This document shows, piece by piece, positions 25,362 through 34,699 of a stretch of 64,000 bases of DNA. Within the stretch, counting starts at the first letter, position 1, and each line of letters begins with the position of its first letter. The DNA is from UBA10908 sp964608965 (lineage in GTDB: Bacteria > Bacillota > Clostridia > Peptostreptococcales > Anaerovoracaceae). The DNA lies in assembly GCA_964608965.1 (NCBI GenBank), contig CAZSPZ010000006.1, forward strand, positions 1 to 64,000, written 5' to 3'. A model generated the notes under the pieces. That model searched no databases, was not told the origin of the DNA, and saw only the letters and a program-made list of their open reading frames with translations. Made by a program: the position numbers and the translations under genes.

Positions 25362-26352
25362 TTTTTCTCTCCTTACTGTAATTTGATATAATGTATCGGT
25401 AGGTCGATTCGGGAACCAAATCTTTGGTTTTTTCCAAATCGCCCAAGGAAATCAATTCTCTTACACGACTCGCGCTGATGGGTATGCCGTCCAACTCTTT
25501 GCGTTGTATTTCAACTACGTCGATCCCCTGTCCGGGAAGGTATCGCTGCATTTCCCTGTTGTACGCAGAAGTGACCATACACTTGGGTTCGGTTCCTACA
25601 AATCTGGTTTTTATACTGAGCTCTTTCGCAAAAATGCTTGCGAAAATTTCCAGATCCAATTTGCACGCTATATTTTCGCTCTTCGCCTTATCCTTAATAA
25701 AATACGTTGGGAAAGTGACGCTGGAAATCATGTACTGCCCTGTTTCGTGCACTCTGACATTTTGAAGATCGGCTGTCCCTGCTTTCACCATTTCCAAACG
25801 GGCTTTTGCGGGAAATTCACTTTTATCTTCTGTCAGAACAAACACATGGAGCAGTTGACACATGGTAGAAGCTTTTTCCACCAAATATCTATGCCCCAGC
25901 GTAAATGGATTGCAATTCATGACAACACAGCCGACTGTGCCTTCGCTTTTTTCTGCCATTGCCCGCGCAAAATCTCTGGCGCCGTTCTTCCGGTTTTCCA
26001 TAAGGAGCGCTTCTTGTGTGGAACCTATTCTATAAAACCCAAAATCGGAAAACATGCGAATATTTTCAGGCTTTGTAAAAAGAAAAAGGTGAGATTTTCC
26101 AAGGGCAGCAGCTTCTTTTCGGAGTTCGGTAAGGATTGTTGCTGTCAGATCTTCTCCTTGCCGGTCTGCCCGGACTGCAATGCACTTAAAAACATTTTCA
26201 TCCAGAGAACCGCTAGCCAAAATCTCGTCTTCTTCTAAGAGACAAACTGAAAACCGGACGTTGCCATCGTAATCCAGGCCTGCGTCCGCAAGGAATTTTT
26301 TGAGTTTTTCGAGTTTTGTCCCGGTAAACGGGCGTCCGATCTCTATATTCAT
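25342..26352 (-). CDS. citC: [Citrate (pro-3S)-lyase] ligase
   Basis: A 336-residue protein with an N-terminal GNAT-like domain (about 1-130) and a C-terminal nucleotidyltransferase domain with the HxGH-like motif NPFTLGHRYLV (about 150) and ISASRVRELI near the end. CitC acetylates the prosthetic group of citrate lyase acyl carrier protein using ATP and acetate. No citD, citE, citF, citX or citG is present in the window, so it is isolated. The neighbours (PhzF-like, YhfC) do not suggest citrate fermentation. A -10-like TATAAT sits 38 bases upstream of the start, with no good -35. Confidence 0.85.
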   Translation of the reverse strand: MNIEIGRPFTGTKLEKLKKFLADAGLDYDGNVRFSVCLLEEDEILASGSLDENVFKCIAVRADRQGEDLTATILTELRKEAAALGKSHLFLFTKPENIRMFSDFGFYRIGSTQEALLMENRKNGARDFARAMAEKSEGTVGCVVMNCNPFTLGHRYLVEKASTMCQLLHVFVLTEDKSEFPAKARLEMVKAGTADLQNVRVHETGQYMISSVTFPTYFIKDKAKSENIACKLDLEIFASIFAKELSIKTRFVGTEPKCMVTSAYNREMQRYLPGQGIDVVEIQRKELDGIPISASRVRELISLGDLEKTKDLVPESTYRYIISNYSKERKNEVLHR

Positions 26353-26435
26353 TCCCGCTCCTTTTTACTCTTCGATTATAAACCCGCAAGGCAGGTTTGA
26401 ACAGTATCAATAGCAGAATGTATTGCACAGCGCAG

Positions 26436-27653
26436 TTACTCGTATCTCAAAGCCTCTATCGGGTCCAATTTTGCAGCCTTTTTTGCAGGGAAGAGGCCGA
26501 AAAATATACCTACCATCGCAGAAAAGAGGATGGCGCCGACAACAGAAAACGGTGAAATAACAAGGCTTACGCCCACAACTAACGCACCGATACCTGCCAA
26601 TGAAAGGCCTAAAAGCAAGCCGATAAAGCCTCCAATCAAAGAAAGGATCATCGCCTCGATCAAAAATTGCGTCAATATATCTTTTGTTCTTGCACCCAGA
26701 GACTTCCTGATTCCGATTTCCCGTGTTCGCTCCGTCACGGAAACCAGCATAATGTTCATAATTCCTATGCCGCCCACCAGGAGAGAAATAGCGGCAATGG
26801 CACCTATGGCAAGAGACAATATGGTAAGGACTTGATTGATGGTATCCATTTCGCTTTCTGCGGATTCATAAATGAAAAATTCGTCTTCTTTGTCTTTAAT
26901 TCTATTGAGATACGCAGCCATTGAAGCACATTGTTCGGCTACGTCCTTGTCGGGGTTCACGTAACATTCAAGATAATAGGAAACAAAATCGGCGCCGACA
27001 ATCATCGAATACGGAACGTAGCACGTGTAAGCAGTGCTCGTATCCATTCCGCTGAATAAGCCCTCCTTCGTACTGTAGACACCGACGATTGTCGCATCCA
27101 TCAACGAATCTTCGATAATCAGCGGTAAAGTCTCTCCAAGAACATCTTCCGTTCCAAAAAGATACAGCGCAGCTTTCACATCGATCACTAAATTGCTTCT
27201 TCTGCCTTTTATGTCGCTTTCATTGATCATCCGGCCGGAAACTATTTCTATACTTTTTGCAAATTCGTCGTAGTTTGCGTTGACCCCATACATTTTAATA
27301 TCCGACTCTTGCCTGCCTACGGTCGACTGAGCGGTGACTGTCGCGTAAGGAGCCGAATATAGTAATTCTCCGGGAAATCGATTTTGCAAAGCCTCCATGT
27401 CGTCTGCATTGATAAGATCCTCCGAGGAGACGCCGTTTTGGGTAAGCTGCCAGTTTGGCATCAAATACATATATCCTGCACCAAAGCCCTCGAACTCTTT
27501 GTTGATCGCTCCTTGCGCAGAAGAACCGATGGCACTGATTGCAATAACAGAGCTGATTCCTATAATAATACCCAGCATGGTTAAAAAAGATCGCATCCTG
27601 TTTGCTTTAATCGCGGAAATTGCCAGGCTCATACTCTCAAAAAATTGCATCAC
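26436..27653 (-). CDS. MacB-like ABC transporter permease (module 2)
   Basis: A 405-residue permease with one N-terminal membrane helix (about 20-42), an extracellular MacB core domain (about 45-270) and three C-terminal FtsX helices (about 275-395), which include the family stretch GGIGIMNIMLVSVTERTREIGIRKSLGAR. This is the topology of MacB mechanotransmission exporters. Its ATG overlaps the ATPase stop codon by 4 bases (ATGA). Together with the ATPase and adaptor it forms a complete tripartite exporter of unknown substrate. Confidence 0.93.
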   Translation of the reverse strand: MMQFFESMSLAISAIKANRMRSFLTMLGIIIGISSVIAISAIGSSAQGAINKEFEGFGAGYMYLMPNWQLTQNGVSSEDLINADDMEALQNRFPGELLYSAPYATVTAQSTVGRQESDIKMYGVNANYDEFAKSIEIVSGRMINESDIKGRRSNLVIDVKAALYLFGTEDVLGETLPLIIEDSLMDATIVGVYSTKEGLFSGMDTSTAYTCYVPYSMIVGADFVSYYLECYVNPDKDVAEQCASMAAYLNRIKDKEDEFFIYESAESEMDTINQVLTILSLAIGAIAAISLLVGGIGIMNIMLVSVTERTREIGIRKSLGARTKDILTQFLIEAMILSLIGGFIGLLLGLSLAGIGALVVGVSLVISPFSVVGAILFSAMVGIFFGLFPAKKAAKLDPIEALRYE

Positions 27654-28363
27654 ATGTTCTCCTTTCCCTTAATTTCGTCGTGAATCATGTGCCCGTCTTT
27701 AAATGTAAGAATTCTGTCCGCAAACAAAGCGATGTCTCTTTCGTGCGTAACGACAATAACGGTATTGCCTTTTTCTTTATTAAGCTTTGAAAAAATATCC
27801 ATGATTTCAATGGAAGATTGCGAATCCAAATTCCCTGTAGGTTCATCGGCCAAAATAATAGGGGGATTGTTAGCCAGAGCCCTTGCGATCGCAACTCTTT
27901 GCTTTTGTCCGCCGGATAATTCGTTTGGCATATGTTCGGCCCGGTCACCCAACCCCACTTCTTCCAACAAAGCTTTTGCCCTCTTTGAACGAAAATCTGC
28001 AGGCATCCTTGCATAAACCATAGGCAATTCCACGTTCTTTAGAGCACTGTTTCTTGGAATAAGATTAAAAGATTGAAAAACAAACCCTATACTTTTATTT
28101 CTTATGAGCGAAAGCTCGTCGTCCGTCTTATCGCGCACATCGGTTCCATCCAAAATATAAGTGCCCTCCGTTGCTCGATCAAGACAGCCTATAATATTCA
28201 TAAGCGTCGACTTACCGGAGCCGGAAGCACCCATAATCGCAACAAATTCACCTTTGCAAATAGAAAGCGTCAAATCTTTAAGAGCGCATACTTCGATGTC
28301 GCCGTTTCGATAAGTTTTACTCAATTCGCTTAAATGAATAACTTCTTGTTTGCTGTTTTCCAT
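27650..28363 (-). CDS. ABC transporter ATPase, MacB class (module 2)
   Basis: A 237-residue ATPase with Walker A GASGSGKST, Q-loop FVFQSFNLIPRNSA, signature LSGGQKQRVAIARALA, Walker B IILADEPTGNLD and switch VIVVTHE. ATG 28363 lies 6 bases after AAGGTG and 8 bases after the adaptor stop; the longer frame would run back into the adaptor gene. Gene order adaptor-ATPase-permease is typical of the MacAB-like systems of Clostridia. Confidence 0.94.
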   Translation of the reverse strand: MENSKQEVIHLSELSKTYRNGDIEVCALKDLTLSICKGEFVAIMGASGSGKSTLMNIIGCLDRATEGTYILDGTDVRDKTDDELSLIRNKSIGFVFQSFNLIPRNSALKNVELPMVYARMPADFRSKRAKALLEEVGLGDRAEHMPNELSGGQKQRVAIARALANNPPIILADEPTGNLDSQSSIEIMDIFSKLNKEKGNTVIVVTHERDIALFADRILTFKDGHMIHDEIKGKENM

Positions 28364-28373
28364 TGCATTCACC

Positions 28374-29492
28374 TTAATACACGGTGACAGCCATGCCGTC
28401 GACCATATCAAAATTAGGCGCTAAAACAACAGAATCCCCGACGGCTAAATCTCCTTCTACGGCAACATAAAAATCACCTTCCAAAAGAATGGTCACCGGA
28501 CGCTTGCTTATGATTCCGTCTTTAAGCGTAAAGACAGAGACCTCTCCCAAAAGTGAATCTTCCAGAATTGCATCGATCGGAACGGTCAGAGCATCCGCAA
28601 GTATATCGGTAAGAATGGTTGCTTTGGCCGTCACTCCGGCGATAAGATTCGTTTCGCCCTTATCCACATCGATGACAATGGGAATAACCATCTCGGTGCT
28701 GCCCACGCTTTTCACTTCCCCTGTGGGGGAAATTGCCGACACGATGCCGTTGACGGTCTCGTCTCCCAGCACTTCAGCTGTGACGGTAACCGTTTGGCCG
28801 ACTTTTATTTTGCTGATATCATATTCGCTTATACTTACTTTCATCTGAAGCTTTTCAAGATTTTCCACCACAAACAAAGCTTCCGATACAGAGCCGTTGG
28901 CCAACTTTCCGACAGAAGTATTCACCCTTGTAACCGTTCCTGCTATAGGGCTTGTAACATTCGCGTTTTCTTCTATATTGTAGGATTGAAGAGTAAGGTT
29001 GGCTGTACTGCAAGCACTTTGCGCACTTAAGTAGTCTTCTTTTGAAATAGCACCTCCTGCATAGAGCGCAGCTGCTGTATCATAAGATCTTTTCGCATCC
29101 GCTGCCGCTATGGCCGCCTGATTGTATTGGCTCAGGAGGTTTTCGGCATCCAATCTTGCAAGGACTTGCCCGTCGGTAACAACATCGCCTTCCTTTACAA
29201 GGATTTCAGCTATTCGATAATTTGCCGAAGAGTATACAGCGGCTGAGTCCGTTCCGGACACGGCGCCTTTTACACTGACTTCTTGGCGAAGCTCCATTTT
29301 TTCAGCAGTCCCTGTTTTGACAGCGACCGGTGCTTCTGCCTGTCCCATTCCCCCCAGCAATGCATTTCCAAGCATCAATAGAACGGCCAAACCAACGACA
29401 CATGCAACTTTCTTCTTTTTGGAAAGCCCCTTCCACTTTAAAGCTATTGCCTTGATGCGACTCTGCTTTTTTTCTTTTATTTCTTGTTCCAT
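28374..29492 (-). CDS. HlyD/MacA-like efflux adaptor (module 2)
   Basis: A 372-residue anchored adaptor with a basic cytoplasmic N terminus, a membrane helix (about 28-47), lipoyl half motifs YRIAEILVKEGDVVTDGQVLA and NVTSPIAGTVTRVNTSVGKL, a coiled-coil hairpin of about 60 residues between them, and beta-barrel and C-terminal domains. It is paralogous to the adaptor at 15.7-16.8 kb. It is the first gene of module 2. A TATAAT stands 49 bases before its ATG without a clear -35; no dedicated regulator gene is adjacent. Confidence 0.88.
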   Translation of the reverse strand: MEQEIKEKKQSRIKAIALKWKGLSKKKKVACVVGLAVLLMLGNALLGGMGQAEAPVAVKTGTAEKMELRQEVSVKGAVSGTDSAAVYSSANYRIAEILVKEGDVVTDGQVLARLDAENLLSQYNQAAIAAADAKRSYDTAAALYAGGAISKEDYLSAQSACSTANLTLQSYNIEENANVTSPIAGTVTRVNTSVGKLANGSVSEALFVVENLEKLQMKVSISEYDISKIKVGQTVTVTAEVLGDETVNGIVSAISPTGEVKSVGSTEMVIPIVIDVDKGETNLIAGVTAKATILTDILADALTVPIDAILEDSLLGEVSVFTLKDGIISKRPVTILLEGDFYVAVEGDLAVGDSVVLAPNFDMVDGMAVTVY

Positions 29493-29527
29493 AAAACTTT
29501 ACCCCTTTTTAACTGTATTATTTTGGT

Positions 29528-29546
29528 TAGTACACTACTTATTATA
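29528..29546 (-). promoter_or_regulatory. Candidate promoter and operator of efflux module 2
   Basis: A perfect -10 TATAAT (29541-29546) lacks a recognisable -35. Directly after it, over the expected start site, is the near-palindrome TAGTGTACTA (29528-29537). A weak core with an overlapping dyad fits a repressed or activator-dependent promoter. The rest of 29493-29650 shows nothing else. Confidence 0.3.
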
Positions 29547-29650
29547 CACACATGCCATGAAAAGTATATTACGAATTTTTTAATATTTCAGCCGCTTACC
29601 CTTTATCTGCGGCATTTGCTGCTGTAATGCGCTGTGCGTTTCACAGCAGC

Positions 29651-29678
29651 AAAAAGGAGGTGCAACGCACCTCCTTTT
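29651..29678 (-). terminator. Strong terminator after the EF-G-like gene
   Basis: AAAAGGAGGTGC/GCACCTCCTTTT is a perfect 12-bp stem with a 3-base loop, followed by TTTTT on the minus strand, 14 bases after the stop. It separates the EF-G-like gene from efflux module 2. One arm contains GGAGGTG, an exact match to the core anti-SD target, and the other its complement. Confidence 0.88.
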
Positions 29679-29692
29679 CAATCGTTTTCTTT

Positions 29693-31636
29693 TTATTTTT
29701 CTTCTTCGACTTCCGCTTTATGGGCAGAGATAATTTTTTCCGCAAGATTTCCCGGAACTTCTTCGTAGCGGTTGAAGCTCAGTGTAAAACTTCCTCTGGC
29801 CTGTGTCATGGAGCGCAGCACGATGGGATAATCGAAAAGCTCTGCCTGCGGAGCTTCCGCCATCAACTTTTGAAGTCCGCCGCCCAAAGGTTCCATTCCA
29901 AGGATTTTACCGCGACGTTTGTTCATGTCGCCCATCACGTCTCCGGTATAATCGTCGGGTACGGTAATTTCCATATGCATAACAGGCTCCAGCAAGCACG
30001 GTTTTGCTTCGACGATTCCCTTCTTAAAAGCGAGCGATGCCGCAATTTTGAAAGACATTTCGTTGGAGTCTACATCGTGATAAGAACCATCGTGAAGAAC
30101 CGCCTTAACATTGACAACTTTACAGCCGGCAAGAGGTCCTTTATCTAAACATTCGCGAAGTCCTTTTTCCACGGCGGGTACATAGTTTTTAGGAACGGAT
30201 CCGCCAAACAACTCTTCGGCAAATTCAAATTCTTCTTTTGAAGGGCTGAACTTGATCCATACATCGCCATACTGCCCTGCTCCGCCGGACTGTTTTTTGT
30301 GTTTGCCCTGAACGTCTGCGGTACCTTTAATTGTCTCTCTGTAAGCAACTTTCTGATGAACGGTGATGACGTCGACACCAAATTTATCTTTAAGCTTCGC
30401 TGTAATAATATTGATTTGAATTTCTCCCTGACCGCCGATAAGCATCTGGTGCGTTTCAGAGTTTCTGTCCACGATAAAAGAGGGATCTTCTTCCATCAGT
30501 TTCTTAAGCCCGGCGCCTACTTTTTCGTCGTCCGCCTTTGATTTTGGCTCAACGGCCACAAACAGTGTGGGCTGTGGGAATTGAACTCTGGGGTATTCAA
30601 CAACGGTAGCCTTATCACATAATGTGTCTCCGGTTTTCGTAAATTGAAGCTTCGCAAGAGCTATGATATCTCCAAAAGAAGCGCTGGGGCACTCTCCTTG
30701 CGTTTTACCGCGAAGGAAGAACATAGCGCCCAGTTTTTCGGGCTTGTCTGCTCTTACATTATATATTTCCTGACCGGGAGTCAATTTACCCGTAATAATT
30801 TTTGCCAAGGATATTTTTCCGAGGAATGGGTCTGCGATCGTTTTGAAAACGAAAGCAGAAGCACTTCCGCTGCCGCATTTGATTTCGATATCGTTACCTT
30901 TTGCGTCTTTGGCTTTATAAGGGGCATGGTCTGTGGGCGCGGGGACATATTTAATGATGGCGTCCAGAATTTCTTTGATTCCTTCTCCCTTTGTTGCCGA
31001 GCATACCAATATGGGCGCAATACTGCAATTTTCAATACCCATAAGCAATCCTTTGCTGAATTCTTCGTCTGTAAATTCTTTCCCTTCGAAGAATTTTTCC
31101 ATAAGGGCTTCGTCTGTCTCTGCAATCGCTTCGTTCACAGCGTCTTTGTCGTCCAGCGTGACAGCAGATATTCCGAATTTCGCCTTGATTGCCTGGATGA
31201 CTGCTTTGACATCCACATTCTCTTTGTCTGTCTTGCTCACGATGAACATTCTGGGAATATCGAATTGCTTGCAAGAATTCCATGCTTTTTCTGTGCCTAC
31301 TTGTAATCCGGAGGAGGCATCCACAAAAATGGCTGCAGCTTCCACGGCTCTCATAGCGGAATTGACTTCTCCAACGAAATCAAAGAAGCCCGGCGTATCG
31401 ATAAAATTTATCTTTGTTTTGTTGTACTCCACCGGTACGATCGATGCGCTGATGGAATACCCTTTTTCGATTTCCATCTTATCGAAGTCGGATACGGTGT
31501 TTCCGTCCTCTACTCTGCCAAGCCTGTTGATTACTCCGGTTGCAAGAAGTGCAGCTTCGAGAAAAGTCGTTTTCCCGCATCCGCCATGTCCTACAAGCGC
31601 AATATTTCTGATGTTCTCACTTGTATAGCCTTTCAT
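29693..31636 (-). CDS. Elongation factor G-like GTPase
   Basis: A 647-residue translational GTPase, somewhat shorter than canonical EF-G (about 690). It has the P-loop GHGGCGKTTF, the G3 region FIDTPGFFDF, the G4-like SKTDKE in place of NKxD, domain II, domain III and the C-terminal IV and V domains (VMHMEITVPDDYTGDVMGDMNKRRG). The changed G4 motif and length place it with the FusA2/EF-G-like paralogs of Clostridia whose role is unclear; a tetracycline-protection or recycling role is only possible. It stands alone between its own promoter and terminator. Confidence 0.88.
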   Translation of the reverse strand: MKGYTSENIRNIALVGHGGCGKTTFLEAALLATGVINRLGRVEDGNTVSDFDKMEIEKGYSISASIVPVEYNKTKINFIDTPGFFDFVGEVNSAMRAVEAAAIFVDASSGLQVGTEKAWNSCKQFDIPRMFIVSKTDKENVDVKAVIQAIKAKFGISAVTLDDKDAVNEAIAETDEALMEKFFEGKEFTDEEFSKGLLMGIENCSIAPILVCSATKGEGIKEILDAIIKYVPAPTDHAPYKAKDAKGNDIEIKCGSGSASAFVFKTIADPFLGKISLAKIITGKLTPGQEIYNVRADKPEKLGAMFFLRGKTQGECPSASFGDIIALAKLQFTKTGDTLCDKATVVEYPRVQFPQPTLFVAVEPKSKADDEKVGAGLKKLMEEDPSFIVDRNSETHQMLIGGQGEIQINIITAKLKDKFGVDVITVHQKVAYRETIKGTADVQGKHKKQSGGAGQYGDVWIKFSPSKEEFEFAEELFGGSVPKNYVPAVEKGLRECLDKGPLAGCKVVNVKAVLHDGSYHDVDSNEMSFKIAASLAFKKGIVEAKPCLLEPVMHMEITVPDDYTGDVMGDMNKRRGKILGMEPLGGGLQKLMAEAPQAELFDYPIVLRSMTQARGSFTLSFNRYEEVPGNLAEKIISAHKAEVEEEK

Positions 31637-31678
31637 GTTTTAAGCATCCTCCTAAAAGTATTTTGTTACAACGGTTAA

Positions 31679-31708
31679 ATTATAGCATAATGACTAAACT
31701 GGCGTAAA
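31679..31708 (-). promoter_or_regulatory. Promoter of the EF-G-like gene
   Basis: TTTACG (31703-31708), 18 bases, then a perfect TATAAT (31679-31684) preceded by TGC, an extended -10. It lies 43 bases before the start; AGGAGG is the ribosome site. Confidence 0.65.
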
Positions 31709-31710
31709 GT

Positions 31711-33108
31711 TTAAAATTCAGCGGTTCTAGGCGTCCTTGGGAATGGGATAACATCTCTTATGTTGGAAATACCGGTTAAATACATAATCATTCGCTCAAA
31801 TCCGAGTCCGTATCCGGCATGTTTTACTCCGCCGTACTTGCGAAGTTCAAGATACCACCAGTAATCGGCTTCGTTCAGGCCGTTTGCACGAATTTTCTCC
31901 AGAAGAACATCGTGTCGCTCCTCTCTTTGGCTTCCTCCGACTATTTCGCCGATTCCGGGCACTAAAAGATCGCAGGCAGCCACCGTCTTCCCATCTTCGT
32001 TCAAACGCATATAAAACGCCTTGATTTCTTTTGGATAATCGGTTACAAATACAGGTTTCTTGAACACTTCTTCCGTGATATAGCGTTCGTGCTCGGACTG
32101 CAGATCGATTCCCCAGCCTTCCACCGGATACTGAAATTCTTTTCCGGATTTCTGAAGAAGCGTAATGGCGTCGGTGTAGGTGATGCGGCCAAAATCCGAT
32201 GCAACGATATGTTTTAAGCGGTCTAAAAGACCTTTGTCTATAAATTCATTGAAAAAGGCCATTTCCTCCGGCGCATTTTCCAGCGTGTAGCTTATGATAT
32301 ATTTAACCATATCTTCGATAAGACGCATATTATCCTGCAGGTCGGCAAAGGCAATTTCCGGCTCTATCATCCAGAATTCAGAAGCATGTCTTGCCGTATT
32401 GGAATTTTCCGCCCTGAAAGTCGGCCCAAACGTATAGGTATTTTTAAAGGCTAAAGCAAAGATTTCAGCTTCCAACTGACCGCTTACTGTTAGATTTGCT
32501 GGTTTTCCGAAAAAGTCCTTGTCGAAATCGACTTTTCCGTCTGCTGTTTTAGGGACATCCTTTAAATCCAGCGTGGTTAATTGGAACATTTCGCCGGCAC
32601 CTTCGGCATCGCTGCCAGTGATGATCGGCGGATGGGCATACACAAAATTTCTTTCCTGAAAAAATTTATGTATGGCGTAAGCTGCGATGGAGCGCACACG
32701 AAAAACGGCACTGAATGTATTGGTACGCGGGCGAAGATGTGCCTGTTCCCTTAAAAATTCCATGCTGTGCTTTTTCTTTTGAAGCGGATAGTCCGCGTCG
32801 GAAGGAGCTTCCAAAGTGATTTGATGCGCTTTGATTTCGAAGGGTTGCTTCGCCTCCGGCGTAAGAACGAGCTCGCCTGTGACGACCAAAGCCGAAGCGA
32901 TGGGATACTTGGCGATTTCGTTGAAATTATCAAGAGATTCCTCGTCATAAACCACCTGGACAGATTTAAAAAATGTACCGTCATTCAATTCGATAAAACC
33001 AAACTTGTTTGACCCTCTGTTTGTTCTGATCCAACCGGCCACGGTTACCATTTTGCCTGCATGGCTTTGCGTATCCTTGTATAGCGCTCTTACCTCTGTA
33101 TATTTCAT
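31711..33108 (-). CDS. asnS: Asparaginyl-tRNA synthetase
   Basis: Class IIb synthetase of 465 residues charging tRNA-Asn. An OB-fold anticodon domain (about 1-120, VTVAGWIRTNRGSNKFGFIEL) precedes the catalytic domain with motif 2 FRAENSNTARHASEFWMIEPE and motif 3 GLGFERMIMYLTGISNIRDVI. The C-terminal RTPRTAEF-type ending is typical of AsnRS rather than AspRS. It follows lysS by 23 bases, so the two class IIb synthetases share a transcript. Confidence 0.96.
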   Translation of the reverse strand: MKYTEVRALYKDTQSHAGKMVTVAGWIRTNRGSNKFGFIELNDGTFFKSVQVVYDEESLDNFNEIAKYPIASALVVTGELVLTPEAKQPFEIKAHQITLEAPSDADYPLQKKKHSMEFLREQAHLRPRTNTFSAVFRVRSIAAYAIHKFFQERNFVYAHPPIITGSDAEGAGEMFQLTTLDLKDVPKTADGKVDFDKDFFGKPANLTVSGQLEAEIFALAFKNTYTFGPTFRAENSNTARHASEFWMIEPEIAFADLQDNMRLIEDMVKYIISYTLENAPEEMAFFNEFIDKGLLDRLKHIVASDFGRITYTDAITLLQKSGKEFQYPVEGWGIDLQSEHERYITEEVFKKPVFVTDYPKEIKAFYMRLNEDGKTVAACDLLVPGIGEIVGGSQREERHDVLLEKIRANGLNEADYWWYLELRKYGGVKHAGYGLGFERMIMYLTGISNIRDVIPFPRTPRTAEF

Positions 33109-33131
33109 ATCGTCACCTCTGTAATTTGAAT

Positions 33132-34673
33132 TTAAAGTGGTTTCATTGTCGGGAAAAGGATAATATCTCTGATGCTCGGAGCATCCGTAATCAGCATAAT
33201 CACTCTGTCGATACCTATGCCAAGGCCTCCTGTGGGAGGAAGTCCCACTTCGAGCGCGTTGACAAAATCTTCGTCCATCGGATGTGCCTCTTCGTCTTCG
33301 CCTGTATCCAACTGGGCTTGCTGCACGCTGAAGCGCTCCAATTGATCGATGGGGTCATTCAGCTCGGAAAATGCGTTTGCGATCTCCCATCCGTTGATAT
33401 AAGCTTCGAAACGTCTTGTTATTCTGGGATCCATCGGATCTCTTTTTGACAGAGGAGAAATTTCTACCGGGTGGCCTGTCACGAACACAGGACCATCTAA
33501 AAATCCGGGTTCATCTTCGCAGAATGTTTCGAACATTTCAGCGATAATTTTTCCTCTGGACATCTTGGATATTTCGTCCTTATCCATACCTTTTTCGATG
33601 GCGGCGCTTCTTGCCTCCGCATCTGTGTCGATTGTAGAAAAGTCTACACCCGTAATCATCTTGACTGCCTCCGCCATGTCAATTTTTCGCCAGGGAGGAG
33701 TCAAATCAAATTCTTTGCCTTGATAAGTAATCTTCATGGAACCCGTTGCAGCCAGGGCAGCTTTCGCCACGACCTGTTCCGTAACATCCATGACAGCTTC
33801 CATGTTAGCGTAAGCCATGTAGCATTCCATGCTTGTAAACTCCGGATTGTGGTTTCTGTCCATTCCTTCGTTTCTAAACATTTTGCCCATTTCATATACT
33901 CTGTCCAAACCCCCTACAATCAGGCGCTTTAAATAAAGCTCGTTTGAAATACGAAGCTTCATGTCGATGTCCAGCGTGTTGTGGTGCGTAGAAAACGGCC
34001 TTGCGTTAGCTCCTCCCGCTATGACGGTCAGAATAGGTGTATCCACTTCCAGATAACCGAAATCTTCTTCCAGGACTCTCTTTATCTCATGGATGATTTT
34101 CGTTCTCTTGACGAACATTTCCCTTACTTCGGGGTTGACGATAAGGTCGACATATCTTTGACGATACCGCTGGTCTTGATCTTTTAAACCCTTCCATTTA
34201 TCAGGTAAGGGCATCAGCGATTTTGAAAGCAATGTAAGCACTTCTATACGCACGGAGATTTCCCCGTGGCGGGTACGAAAAATTTCGCCCTTGATTCCCA
34301 CGATGTCGCCCAAATCATAGGTTAGGAAAATATCATAATCCTCCAATCCCAAAACATCCTGACGGACATAGCACTGAATGCGTCCTTGTTTATCTTGAAT
34401 ATCAATAAAGGAAGCTTTGCCCATTTGACGTTTTGCCATGATACGACCCGCCATGGAAACACTTTTTCCCTCCATGGCATCGAAATTTTCCTTTATATCC
34501 TGACTGTAAGCATCGATGTCCCACTTTTCTTCCAAAAAAGGATTGCGGCCCATCTCTTGCAGTTTTGCAAGCTTTTCTCTGCGGATAAGACGCTGTTCCC
34601 CGATATCAAGGACCTCTTCTTCCGCGGCAACCGGCGCTGACTCCTGCTGCTCTCTTCTTTCTTCTTCGCTCAT
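33132..34673 (-). CDS. lysS: Lysyl-tRNA synthetase (class II)
   Basis: Class IIb LysRS of 513 residues. An acidic N-terminal extension of about 25 residues precedes the OB-fold domain (SMAGRIMAKRQMGKASFIDI), then catalytic motifs 2 (FRNEGMDRNHNPEFTSMECY) and 3 (GLGIGIDRVIMLITDAPSIR). The start follows GGAGGAAA. It is 26 bases downstream of greA in the conserved dusB-greA-lysS arrangement of Firmicutes. Confidence 0.97.
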   Translation of the reverse strand: MSEEERREQQESAPVAAEEEVLDIGEQRLIRREKLAKLQEMGRNPFLEEKWDIDAYSQDIKENFDAMEGKSVSMAGRIMAKRQMGKASFIDIQDKQGRIQCYVRQDVLGLEDYDIFLTYDLGDIVGIKGEIFRTRHGEISVRIEVLTLLSKSLMPLPDKWKGLKDQDQRYRQRYVDLIVNPEVREMFVKRTKIIHEIKRVLEEDFGYLEVDTPILTVIAGGANARPFSTHHNTLDIDMKLRISNELYLKRLIVGGLDRVYEMGKMFRNEGMDRNHNPEFTSMECYMAYANMEAVMDVTEQVVAKAALAATGSMKITYQGKEFDLTPPWRKIDMAEAVKMITGVDFSTIDTDAEARSAAIEKGMDKDEISKMSRGKIIAEMFETFCEDEPGFLDGPVFVTGHPVEISPLSKRDPMDPRITRRFEAYINGWEIANAFSELNDPIDQLERFSVQQAQLDTGEDEEAHPMDEDFVNALEVGLPPTGGLGIGIDRVIMLITDAPSIRDIILFPTMKPL

Positions 34674-34699
34674 TGCTTTTTCCTCCGGACTTCGATAGT

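Noticed and set aside
25504..26238. 244-residue plus-strand frame
   Set aside because: Antisense to citC, rich in Cys, His and Phe as antisense frames are; citC is clearly the real gene.
30644..31306. 220-residue plus-strand frame
   Set aside because: Antisense to the GTPase domain of the EF-G-like gene; no supporting start signals.
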